Below are positions 17,152 through 24,469 of a stretch of 42,047 nt of DNA, in pieces (the first letter of the stretch is position 1; every line of letters starts with the position of its first letter). The DNA comes from CAYRSS01 sp964426945. GTDB lineage: Bacteria > Planctomycetota > Phycisphaerae > UBA1845. A program made the translations under genes and the position numbers. Location of the stretch: NCBI GenBank assembly GCA_964426945.1, contig CAYRSS010000035.1, positions 1 to 42,047 of the forward strand, read 5' to 3'. The notes beneath the pieces are model-generated. The model worked only from the letters and a program-made list of their open reading frames with translations. It did no database searches and was not told the DNA's origin.

Positions 17152-19545
17152 ATGAACTGTCTGACAGCGGAGCAGTGCGAAGCGCTGATGCGCGACGAGT
17201 TGCCCCGGAGCGATGCGTCGGCACTGTTGACGCATGCCGAAGCCTGTGACGCTTGCAGTCGACTGCTTGCTGAATGCCGGGAGAACGAGGCACTCCTCTT
17301 CGGCGTCCGCTGGCTTCACGGTCACGAGTTCTCCGAGCGTCCGCCTCCATCGCCGCAGGATGCAGCCCATGCGGCGGGCAGCAGCGCGCATCCTGATGAT
17401 CCCGGGGAGAGGACGACCGTTCGTGAGGAAACCGGATCGCCCGGCTCGGTCTACGCCTACCCGAAGATCCCCGGCTACGAGATTCTCTCGGTGCTGCGCC
17501 ACGGGGCTCAGGGCGTTGTGTACAAGGCCTTGCAGCATGCGACTCGGCGGACTGTGGCTATCAAGGTTCTCCTCGCCCGCTCCATCGCAGGGCGGCGAAG
17601 TCATCTCCGCTTCGAGCGAGAGATTGATCTGGCCTCCAGCCTCCAGCATCCCAATGTCGTTACGGTGTTCGACAGCGGCACCGTTTCCGGCGTTACGTAC
17701 CTGGTGATGGAGTATGTTCAAGGCACGCAACTCAATGAGTTCCTCCGCGAGAACCCGCGTCTCACGATACCCGAGCGACTGAATCTGTTCCTGCGGATCT
17801 GCGCGGGAGTCTCCGCCGCCCATCGTCGCGGCGTAATCCATCGTGATCTGAAGCCGGGTAACATCATGGTCGACCTATCCGGTGCGCCCAAGGTGCTCGA
17901 CTTTGGGCTTGCGAAGGCGGTCGGCAGAGACCTGGTCGGCGATGGCGGCCCCGTGACGTTGTCCCGCGAGTTCGTCGGTACGCTGGCCTACGCGTCCCCG
18001 GAACAGACTCGGGGCAATCCTGATCTGATTGATACCCGCACGGATGTCTACTCCCTGGGCGTCATTCTTTTTCAGATGATCACGGGGCAGTACCCCTACC
18101 CCGTGGTGGGATCAATGGCCGACATCATTGGGCACATCGCCAGCACGCCTCCGGTGCGACCGAGTGACGCGATGCGTCGGGCTACTGTAGATTCCGATGA
18201 CAAGAGAGCCTTCCAGGGCCATATCGCTCGACGTCTTGATGAGGACCTGGAGACGATCATGCTCCAGACCCTCGCGAAGGAGCGCGAACGACGCTACCAG
18301 TCGGTCGACGCACTCGTCGCGGACATCGAGCGGTACCGACAGGCCCAGCCGATCGACGCAAAACGTGACAGCGTTCCCTACGTCATGCGCAAGTTCGCCC
18401 AGCGAAACAGGAGCCTTGTGGGCGCGGCGCTGGCCGTATGCATGGTGATAGCCGGAGCACTGGGCGGCATCACGGCAGCGCTGGGCCGGGCGAAGGCTGA
18501 ATTCGGCCGGGCACAAGCTGAAGAGTACGTCGCCAGGCGTCACCGGGATGATTCCTTGGAGATTCTGGATGTCATCAGGGGTGCGGTTGACACTGGGCGA
18601 CCCATCAAGGCCAGCCTCCGACCGTATCTTGAGGCCCGCGGGGCTGAATTGGCAGATACTGCTGCCCTCGAACCGGCGGCCGTCGTCGCAGCGATCCACG
18701 ACGCACTGGGTGTCGGCTACTCGATCATAGGTGCCCCGAGGGAATCGCTCGCGCATCTCGACGCAGCCCTGGAGGAATACGTAGCGAATGTCAACCGGCA
18801 CGCGGACCGTCTCGTTCCCGTAGGTATGCTTGCCGCTGAACAGTTGCTGCGCCTAGCAGAGCCGAAAGAGGCCGAAGCGCGCCTGCGTGCGCTGCAGCCA
18901 ACTGTTGCAACTGCATTCGGTGTCGATTCCCTGCGAATGGCTGAGCTCCGCAACCTCCTCGGTGGTGCACTCAAAGATCAGAAGCGCATCGAAGAGGCTC
19001 GTCAGGAATACGAGGCAGTCCTCGCAGTGCGTCTGGCTGATCTTGGACCGAGCCACATTGATGTGCTCGTCACGCGCCACAATCTTCTCCTGCTTCTGAT
19101 CAGGCAGTACACGGCCACACCCGCAGACCAGGCGAAGCAAAGGGAGGAGTTGCTTCAGGCCGCCGCGGCTGGTTACGAAGAATTGTACGGCGACTGTAAT
19201 GCTGCCCTCGGGGCCGAGCATGCTCATACACTCGCGGTTGTGTCGGAACTGCTTCAGCTGCTCGGCCTCGTCGGGCGTGTGACTGAGGCGGAGGCATTGT
19301 GCTCCGAATGGCTTCCGGTTGCGCACGAAGTGTTCCCCGAGCACCATTGGCGCCTGTCTGATTTCTCGGGCCGATGTGGCAGGGTACTGGAACGGGCAGG
19401 CCGACACCTGGAGGCGGCAAGTCTGTACGCAGAAGCGGCCAGCGGCTATGCTGTCAGTCATAGCCCGACGGCTGCAAGTACGCTGCAGATGCTGGAGTCC
19501 GCTGTCAGAGCCTACCACTCAGGTGAAGCCTACGATGAGGAGTGA
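17152..19545 (+). CDS. Membrane Ser/Thr protein kinase with zinc anti-sigma-like N-terminus and TPR C-terminus
   Basis: Order of parts in 797 residues: a short zinc-binding anti-sigma-like segment (H28-x3-C32-x2-C35, plus C3 and C9), a linker, a Hanks-type kinase domain (about 105-380), a transmembrane helix (about 421-445) and TPR-like helices to the end. Kinase residues present are Lys138 (VAIKVL), HRDLKPGN with Asp232, DFG with Asp250 and ASPEQ. The glycine loop reads LRHGAQG, so its first Gly is Arg. It probably phosphorylates proteins in the cytosol in response to signals and may hold the upstream ECF factor. GGGAGGT before ATG 17152 fixes the start. The stop TGA 19543-19545 is odd because TPR-like coding continues in the same frame beyond it. 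Confidence 0.93.
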   Translation: MNCLTAEQCEALMRDELPRSDASALLTHAEACDACSRLLAECRENEALLFGVRWLHGHEFSERPPPSPQDAAHAAGSSAHPDDPGERTTVREETGSPGSVYAYPKIPGYEILSVLRHGAQGVVYKALQHATRRTVAIKVLLARSIAGRRSHLRFEREIDLASSLQHPNVVTVFDSGTVSGVTYLVMEYVQGTQLNEFLRENPRLTIPERLNLFLRICAGVSAAHRRGVIHRDLKPGNIMVDLSGAPKVLDFGLAKAVGRDLVGDGGPVTLSREFVGTLAYASPEQTRGNPDLIDTRTDVYSLGVILFQMITGQYPYPVVGSMADIIGHIASTPPVRPSDAMRRATVDSDDKRAFQGHIARRLDEDLETIMLQTLAKERERRYQSVDALVADIERYRQAQPIDAKRDSVPYVMRKFAQRNRSLVGAALAVCMVIAGALGGITAALGRAKAEFGRAQAEEYVARRHRDDSLEILDVIRGAVDTGRPIKASLRPYLEARGAELADTAALEPAAVVAAIHDALGVGYSIIGAPRESLAHLDAALEEYVANVNRHADRLVPVGMLAAEQLLRLAEPKEAEARLRALQPTVATAFGVDSLRMAELRNLLGGALKDQKRIEEARQEYEAVLAVRLADLGPSHIDVLVTRHNLLLLLIRQYTATPADQAKQREELLQAAAAGYEELYGDCNAALGAEHAHTLAVVSELLQLLGLVGRVTEAEALCSEWLPVAHEVFPEHHWRLSDFSGRCGRVLERAGRHLEAASLYAEAASGYAVSHSPTAASTLQMLESAVRAYHSGEAYDEE

Positions 19546-19650
19546 GCCGTGCTCGATGCACTGGTGCGCGCCTACAGTGAACTGAATCAGCACGAGAGGC
19601 TGGGGAAGATTGTAAGTCGACTTGATACGTTGGGGGCGCCGACTGCGCCC
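19546..19650 (+). other. In-frame coding-like continuation of the kinase after TGA
   Basis: Reading on in the kinase frame after the TGA gives AVLDALVRAYSELNQHERLG followed by KIVSRLDTLGAP, which has the helix pattern seen at the end of TPR-type planctomycete kinases. The frame stays open to a TGA at 19726-19728, inside the next gene. This may be a recent nonsense mutation, a base-calling error, or chance. Confidence 0.4.
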
Positions 19651-19652
19651 CC
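19632..19652 (+). terminator. Hairpin directly before the ribosome site of the secreted Cys-rich gene
   Basis: Eight-base arms GGGGGCGC and GCGCCCCC enclose CGACT. GGAGGA follows at 19655-19660, so the hairpin could end the kinase transcript or hide the ribosome site of the next gene. No T-run is present. Confidence 0.45.
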
Positions 19653-19667
19653 CGGGAGGACCGAGCG

Positions 19668-21593
19668 ATGCAAGCAAACTTCGGACGCCGTGAGTCGACC
19701 GTGGTTGCGACCGTGCTCGCGCTGGTGATGGGATTCAGCTGCAGCCGCGCACGGGCCAACGGACTCATTTACTATGCCGACGAGTTCAGCACTCTGACCG
19801 TGGGCCCGCTTGGAAGTGTCCCGCAAGGAGGTTGGACCGGATTCGCGGCCGGGGGCGGCCACGTTCCGGAGATCGTTGCCGTCAACAACAAGAAGCAGAT
19901 CCGCTTGTCGCTTCCCGCCGGGGTCGGCCCACTGCTCGGCCGGAAGGAGTCACGGGTTGTCCACACCTTTGCCGAACCCATCTATTTGCAGGGGACCGCA
20001 TTTCTGCGGATATCCTGTGACCTGACCTTCGACGTGGATGGTGACGGATCGCGGCACAACTTCTACTTCGACTTCGATGCGGTGCCGAATAAATTTCTCC
20101 CGAACGCGCAGATACGTCAGGACACCGGGTACCTTCAGATGGTGCGTCACTGGGGAGCCCCGACTCCTCCCTTGTTCATTCATAGCAACGGTCCATGGCG
20201 GATGGTCTGGGACTTCGACTTGGTCACTGATACAGTGCGCACATATGCAGTGGTCGAGCAGGACATGGTTTTCATCGTGAACGATAACCTGCCTGTACAG
20301 CTGTCATCCATCATTGGTGATCAGGCAGGGGAAGATGGAGACGGCAACCCGCAGACGCTGGACCATCTTAGCTTTGCTTTGGTCTCCGACAACTGGAGTG
20401 GTCCCGCAGATTCTGTACATATTCGGAACCTGCGCATCGAGGGGAGCCAGGACTGCTGGCCGTGCCAGTGCGAGTGCTGCTTGCCAGGAGGCTGCGTGGT
20501 AACGTCCCGCATAAGCTGTTTTGCGGCCGGTGGCCAGATTCAGCCCGACGGACAGTCGTGCGAGGAGACAGCCTGCGAGGCGGCCTGTTGTTATGGGCCA
20601 CTTAATAACTGTAACTTGGCATCCACGGAGGCGTGTCTGCAGAGCGGAGGCCGACCGATGGAAGGGCAGAGTTGCTGGGAGGAGGAGTGTATTGCCGCTT
20701 GCTGCACCCCCGGTGGTTGTGTAGAGGCGACCGACACAGCGTGCCAGGCGTTGGGCGGCATTCCCGGGTTCGGTGCCTACTGCGATGAGGCGGGCAACAG
20801 TTGCCCATGGGGTGGATGCTGCTACGGCGACGGCTCCTGCGCAATCACTTCGCTCCCCGGTTGCACGGACGGACGATGGCTCGGCTATGAATCTGATTGT
20901 TTCTCATGTTATCCGAGCGTCCTGTTTTCATTTGGAAGTCAGGTGCTACTTACCGGTCGAGCGGAGTATCCTGCGGGCGAGAACGCTAGCAATAACGATT
21001 TTTACTTGGTTCCGGGAGATGCGACTTCGAGTTACGAAGGTAGTGGGAGCACGAGCAGTGGTGTGCTTTTCGGGAATGCAAGTTCGAGCGGCCACATCCT
21101 CAACTCCCGTCATGAAGGTACGCATTTCGAAGTCGACCTCGCCGGGTCCTGGATGCAGGCGAATCCCCAGGGGGTGGGTAGCTTCCAAGTTGCGCCCGAG
21201 CCTTCTCTCAAGTTGATGCTGCAGCATCCCATGGCGTTTCGCGGCGTGATGGCTGATGGAGTTTGGAGTCTGGCGGCAATCGAAGGTGCGATCGAAGGGG
21301 AGCCCGAACACGGAACACTGTCTGCTGGATCGTATGATTTCTACTTCATGCTCAGTGCAGGAATCGGCGAGGGAGAAGTGGCTAGTGAATTCAGCGAATC
21401 GATCTCGCTTGAGTTCGTTGCCTGCGGGGTGACTCCTGCGTGCACGACGGCTTGCCGCTTGCCTTGGGATTGGTTCGAGGACTGCCTTGCTGGACCGGCG
21501 TCGCAGGTGGCCTGCCCGGAGGCAGATTGCGACGGAGACGGAGATGTTGACCTGAAGGACTTCGTAGGCCTGCAGGGTGTCCTTCAGCGTTGA
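19668..21593 (+). CDS. Secreted protein with Cys-rich repeats and a dockerin-like end (641 aa)
   Basis: A signal peptide (VVATVLALVMGFSCSRARA) leads into a domain of about 235 residues, with YADEFSTLTVGPLGS and VWDFDLVTDTVRTYAV, which looks like a beta-sandwich but matches no family I know. Next come about four Cys-rich units of about 35-40 residues (CCLPGGC, ACCYGPLNNC, ACCTPGGC, GCCYGDGSC), then another beta-rich region and a final calcium loop DCDGDGDVDLKDFVGLQGVL. The protein is exported; function is unknown. GGGAGGA precedes the ATG. It lies 122 bases behind the kinase, possibly in the same operon. Its codons are visibly richer in A and T than those of the neighbours, which suggests a different origin or relaxed codon selection. 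Confidence 0.82.
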   Translation: MQANFGRRESTVVATVLALVMGFSCSRARANGLIYYADEFSTLTVGPLGSVPQGGWTGFAAGGGHVPEIVAVNNKKQIRLSLPAGVGPLLGRKESRVVHTFAEPIYLQGTAFLRISCDLTFDVDGDGSRHNFYFDFDAVPNKFLPNAQIRQDTGYLQMVRHWGAPTPPLFIHSNGPWRMVWDFDLVTDTVRTYAVVEQDMVFIVNDNLPVQLSSIIGDQAGEDGDGNPQTLDHLSFALVSDNWSGPADSVHIRNLRIEGSQDCWPCQCECCLPGGCVVTSRISCFAAGGQIQPDGQSCEETACEAACCYGPLNNCNLASTEACLQSGGRPMEGQSCWEEECIAACCTPGGCVEATDTACQALGGIPGFGAYCDEAGNSCPWGGCCYGDGSCAITSLPGCTDGRWLGYESDCFSCYPSVLFSFGSQVLLTGRAEYPAGENASNNDFYLVPGDATSSYEGSGSTSSGVLFGNASSSGHILNSRHEGTHFEVDLAGSWMQANPQGVGSFQVAPEPSLKLMLQHPMAFRGVMADGVWSLAAIEGAIEGEPEHGTLSAGSYDFYFMLSAGIGEGEVASEFSESISLEFVACGVTPACTTACRLPWDWFEDCLAGPASQVACPEADCDGDGDVDLKDFVGLQGVLQR

Positions 21594-21680
21594 GCACAGC
21601 CCCGGCCGCGGGGTTGAGGGTAGGCTGCGCGACAGGGAGCTCGTGTGTGGGATTGCGATGGGGGCCCGGGGCGGGTCGAA

Positions 21681-23411
21681 TTACTCCGCTCCCGTCATCA
21701 CCCCCGCAAACCCCGTCAGATCCGCCGTCGTCACCGCCTCGTCGCCGGTGAAGTCGAAACGCCGGCAGGGGGGGGTGATCGGGTGGCCCGCGGCGGTATC
21801 GCCCGCGCATCGCTGCATCGCGGACGCGTCGGCCAGGTCGACGTCGTTGTCCAGGTCGCCGTCGCCGAGCGTCGCGTCGGTGGCCAGCAGCAGCACCGGC
21901 ACTTCGACCGGCGCCATGCCCACGGCTACGGGCACGATCCGCGGTATGTAGCCGGGCAACGAAACCCGCAGCGTGTAGCTGTCGCTGTCGGGCACCAGAA
22001 AACGTCGTCGGCCGAAGGTCGCGTCTGCGTAGCGGGGCAGTTCGCCCGTGTCGAAGACGTAGTCGAGCAGTTCGACCTGTGCGGCGAGCGGCTCGCCGGT
22101 CAGGTGATCCAGGACGCGCACGTCGATCCGCGCCTCGTCCAGGCGGTCGAGCAGGTACATCCAGCCGCCGCGGTTGTACGCGATCTCGGAAAGGCTGCTG
22201 GCGAACGACGGCTGAAAGCTCGTGCCGATCTCGATGATCATGGCATAGGTGCCGTGATGAGCGTAGTACCAACTCGTGTCGTCGCCGTTGAGGGCGCCGA
22301 TGGCCACCGGCGAATAGACTGTATAGGTCGGCGCGCCGGGCACGGCGGCGATCCCCGCGGCGGCGCCGTGCATCATCTCGTGAATCACGTCGTGCTCGGG
22401 CACGCGGTTGTCCGGGTTGCCGTCGTTGCAGGCGTAGGGATAGTCGATAAAGCGCCCCGACGAGTGGTACGAAATCGCCGAGAGAAAGCTCCATTCGGCG
22501 GCGAGGTCGATCATCGCCTGGGTTTCCGGCTCGGACGAGGCGGACGGACCGCGATAGGTGTCGGATGAGCAGGTGCCGCTCGATCCGCCCGTCGGGCTGC
22601 GCTCGCAGGCGGCGGCGCCGCTGCCCCACGAATAGGGATAATTGCGGTTGAGGTCCACGCCAGGATTGCTCGTGGGCGAGACGCAGTGGTTGTGCATATT
22701 CTTGCGGTGGAAGTCGTCGACGTGGTGCACCTCGTGACTTCCATCGGGGTTGATCATCGGGACGCAGATGATCTTGTAGTCGCTCACCCAGGTCACGGCG
22801 AGCGGATCGGCCCCGGCGTAGCCCTCGGTGAGGAAGGTGATAATGTCCATGACCACATGCGGCGTGGCGACTTCGCGGGCGTGGTGCAGGCCGTTGAACA
22901 GGACGGCGGGCTTGTCTTCCGTCACGCCGGGATTGTCGGATATCTCAAGCCCGAGGATGTCGCGCCCCTGATGGCTTGTGCCGACGACGAAGAGCCGCGT
23001 GATGTCTGGATGCAACGCCGCGACGTTCTCAAGAAACGACGTCACATCCTCCGGTGTGGCGTATCCGATCGGCACGCCGCGAAGCAACGGATCGGCGGCA
23101 GCATCGGGACGGTGTGCAAGCGGCGCCGAGGGCTCCGATTCAAGCACGACGAACCCCGCCTTGATCAGCAGGGGCAGTTCGCTGTCATCACGAAGGATAA
23201 GTTCAAGCTCTGACTCGGACGCGCAATAGCCCGCGACGTCGAAGTCGTGCACGCTAAGCCATTGCCGCCAGGTTCGCGCGTCGGCCTCACGCATCGGCGT
23301 GCCGGCTTCCGCATCCGGCGCGACCAGCCGATAACGGGTCGGCGCGATGGGCGCGGCATACAGCGGCGCGGCAAGAGCCACGAAGGCAAGCCAGGGCGCG
23401 ATGCAGTTCAT
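21681..23411 (-). CDS. Secreted M14 zinc carboxypeptidase with dockerin-like end
   Basis: After a signal peptide (CIAPWLAFVALAAPLYA) and a prodomain-like segment of about 110 residues comes an M14 carboxypeptidase domain. Zinc ligands are H177 and E180 (HHAREVATPHV) and H316 (ISYHSSGRFIDYPY); the catalytic Glu is E394 (MIIEIGTSF). NPDG and DLNRNYPY, with the substrate-binding Asn-Arg, are also present. A carboxypeptidase-associated beta domain follows (DVRVLDHLTGEPLAAQV to PVLLLATDA), and the end has paired dockerin-like loops (DGDLDNDVDLADASAMQ and FDFTGDEAVTTADLTGFAG). It removes C-terminal residues from peptides outside the cytosol. ATG 23411 begins the signal peptide; the upstream frame to 23492 overlaps its own promoter. 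It is transcribed divergently from the next gene. Confidence 0.93.
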   Translation of the reverse strand: MNCIAPWLAFVALAAPLYAAPIAPTRYRLVAPDAEAGTPMREADARTWRQWLSVHDFDVAGYCASESELELILRDDSELPLLIKAGFVVLESEPSAPLAHRPDAAADPLLRGVPIGYATPEDVTSFLENVAALHPDITRLFVVGTSHQGRDILGLEISDNPGVTEDKPAVLFNGLHHAREVATPHVVMDIITFLTEGYAGADPLAVTWVSDYKIICVPMINPDGSHEVHHVDDFHRKNMHNHCVSPTSNPGVDLNRNYPYSWGSGAAACERSPTGGSSGTCSSDTYRGPSASSEPETQAMIDLAAEWSFLSAISYHSSGRFIDYPYACNDGNPDNRVPEHDVIHEMMHGAAAGIAAVPGAPTYTVYSPVAIGALNGDDTSWYYAHHGTYAMIIEIGTSFQPSFASSLSEIAYNRGGWMYLLDRLDEARIDVRVLDHLTGEPLAAQVELLDYVFDTGELPRYADATFGRRRFLVPDSDSYTLRVSLPGYIPRIVPVAVGMAPVEVPVLLLATDATLGDGDLDNDVDLADASAMQRCAGDTAAGHPITPPCRRFDFTGDEAVTTADLTGFAGVMTGAE

Positions 23412-23462
23412 GAACGGCCGCCGTGTGAGGATTAACGGACCTTCCCCCGAAGGTGCACACCG

Positions 23463-23492
23463 AGTATACCGCCGGCGCACCGGGCGGGTCAA
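23463..23492 (-). promoter_or_regulatory. Promoter of the M14 carboxypeptidase gene
   Basis: On the minus strand TTGACC (23492-23487) and TATACT (23468-23463) are 18 bases apart; transcription would start near 23456, about 45 bases before the start codon. Confidence 0.6.
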
Positions 23493-23514
23493 CGAAACCC
23501 GCGGTCGGTGTGCT

Positions 23515-23543
23515 TTGACCCACGGTTTTCAGCGGACTACGAT
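23515..23543 (+). promoter_or_regulatory. Promoter of the secreted-protein/matrixin operon
   Basis: TTGACC (23515-23520) and TACGAT (23538-23543) have a 17-base spacer; start near 23550, about 50 bases before the ATG. It stands back to back with the carboxypeptidase promoter. Confidence 0.6.
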
Positions 23544-23602
23544 CGCCTGAGCGGTCGTCTCGCCGCCCGTCGGCGGGGCGACCTCACGCCCTGGAGGGGC
23601 TT

Positions 23603-24469
23603 ATGCCACAGATCTTGACGCGTCAGCGCCCCCGCGCGGTCGGGACCACGACCTGCGCGATAGTACTCATGTCCTGCGCGCTTGTGCGCGCGAGCAGCGT
23701 CGCGCCGATGGACCTGCGGTCGATGGCCGATGAGGCCGGCGCCGTGATCATCGCGACGGTGGTGCACGTGCGCTCCTATCCCTCCGCCGCGCGCGGCGGG
23801 ATCGACTCGGACGTGACCTTCGGCGATGTGGAGTACCTCAAGGGCGGTCCCACGCCGGACGACGGAGGGGCGAAGCGCGATCGGGCGGACTCGCTGATTC
23901 TCACGGTCCCCGGCGGCGCCGTCGGCGACCGCACCATGCGGGTCTGCTGCGCGACGGAGCTCACCGTCGGCCAGCGCAGGCTGCTGTTCCTCCTGCCCGC
24001 GTACAAGACGCATCCCGTCGTCGGCCTGTGGCAGGGTTCGTTTCACGTCGTTCGCGACGCCGACGGCGTCGATCGCGTGTACCAGGAGGGAATGAGCCCG
24101 ATTCATACGATCGGCGCAGACTGGTTTCCGCATGTGCGTGTATGTCCCTCGCATCAGCCTGTCGCTCGGCTTCGCGGTGAGCGCGGCGTGCGACTGGTGC
24201 GCCCCTCCGAGTCGTGCGCAAGCGGCCCGTCGATGACGCTGGCAGACTTTCGCGCGGCACTCCAGCCGATCCTCGACGCCAGCCGCGTCCATCGTCCTGG
24301 AGAGCCCATCGGGCGGCGTATCGACGCCGACCTGACGCCTGTGCCGCTGAAGCGCGCGGGCGCGGCGGATGGGCAGCCGGACAACGCGCCCGCCACCCTG
24401 GATAACGCGCCGCGCGCCGACCAGCCCGAGCCGGTGCTCGCGCCCGCAGGGAAGGCAGGGAGCCGATGA
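23603..24469 (+). CDS. Secreted protein coupled to the matrixin-like protease; possible NTR/TIMP-like fold
   Basis: The 288-residue protein has a signal peptide (GTTTCAIVLMSCALVRA) and no known catalytic motif. Residues about 36-150 show a beta-barrel-like pattern: ADEAGAVIIATVVHVRSY, DVTFGDVEYLKGG, SLILTVPGGAVGD, LTVGQRRLLFLLP and VGLWQGSFHV. This strand order resembles netrin/TIMP-type OB domains, whose animal members inhibit matrix metalloproteases; this is a resemblance by eye only. TIMP's zinc-blocking N-terminal Cys is not evident. The C-terminal third is Pro/Ala-rich and low in complexity. GGAGGGG precedes ATG 23603. Its stop overlaps the start of the metalloprotease gene as ATGA, so the two are made together. 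It may be an inhibitor, chaperone or partner of that protease. Confidence 0.75.
   Translation: MPQILTRQRPRAVGTTTCAIVLMSCALVRASSVAPMDLRSMADEAGAVIIATVVHVRSYPSAARGGIDSDVTFGDVEYLKGGPTPDDGGAKRDRADSLILTVPGGAVGDRTMRVCCATELTVGQRRLLFLLPAYKTHPVVGLWQGSFHVVRDADGVDRVYQEGMSPIHTIGADWFPHVRVCPSHQPVARLRGERGVRLVRPSESCASGPSMTLADFRAALQPILDASRVHRPGEPIGRRIDADLTPVPLKRAGAADGQPDNAPATLDNAPRADQPEPVLAPAGKAGSR

Noticed and set aside
19543..19545. TGA in the kinase read as selenocysteine
   Set aside because: No SECIS-like context is evident and the residue would sit in a TPR helix, not an active site.
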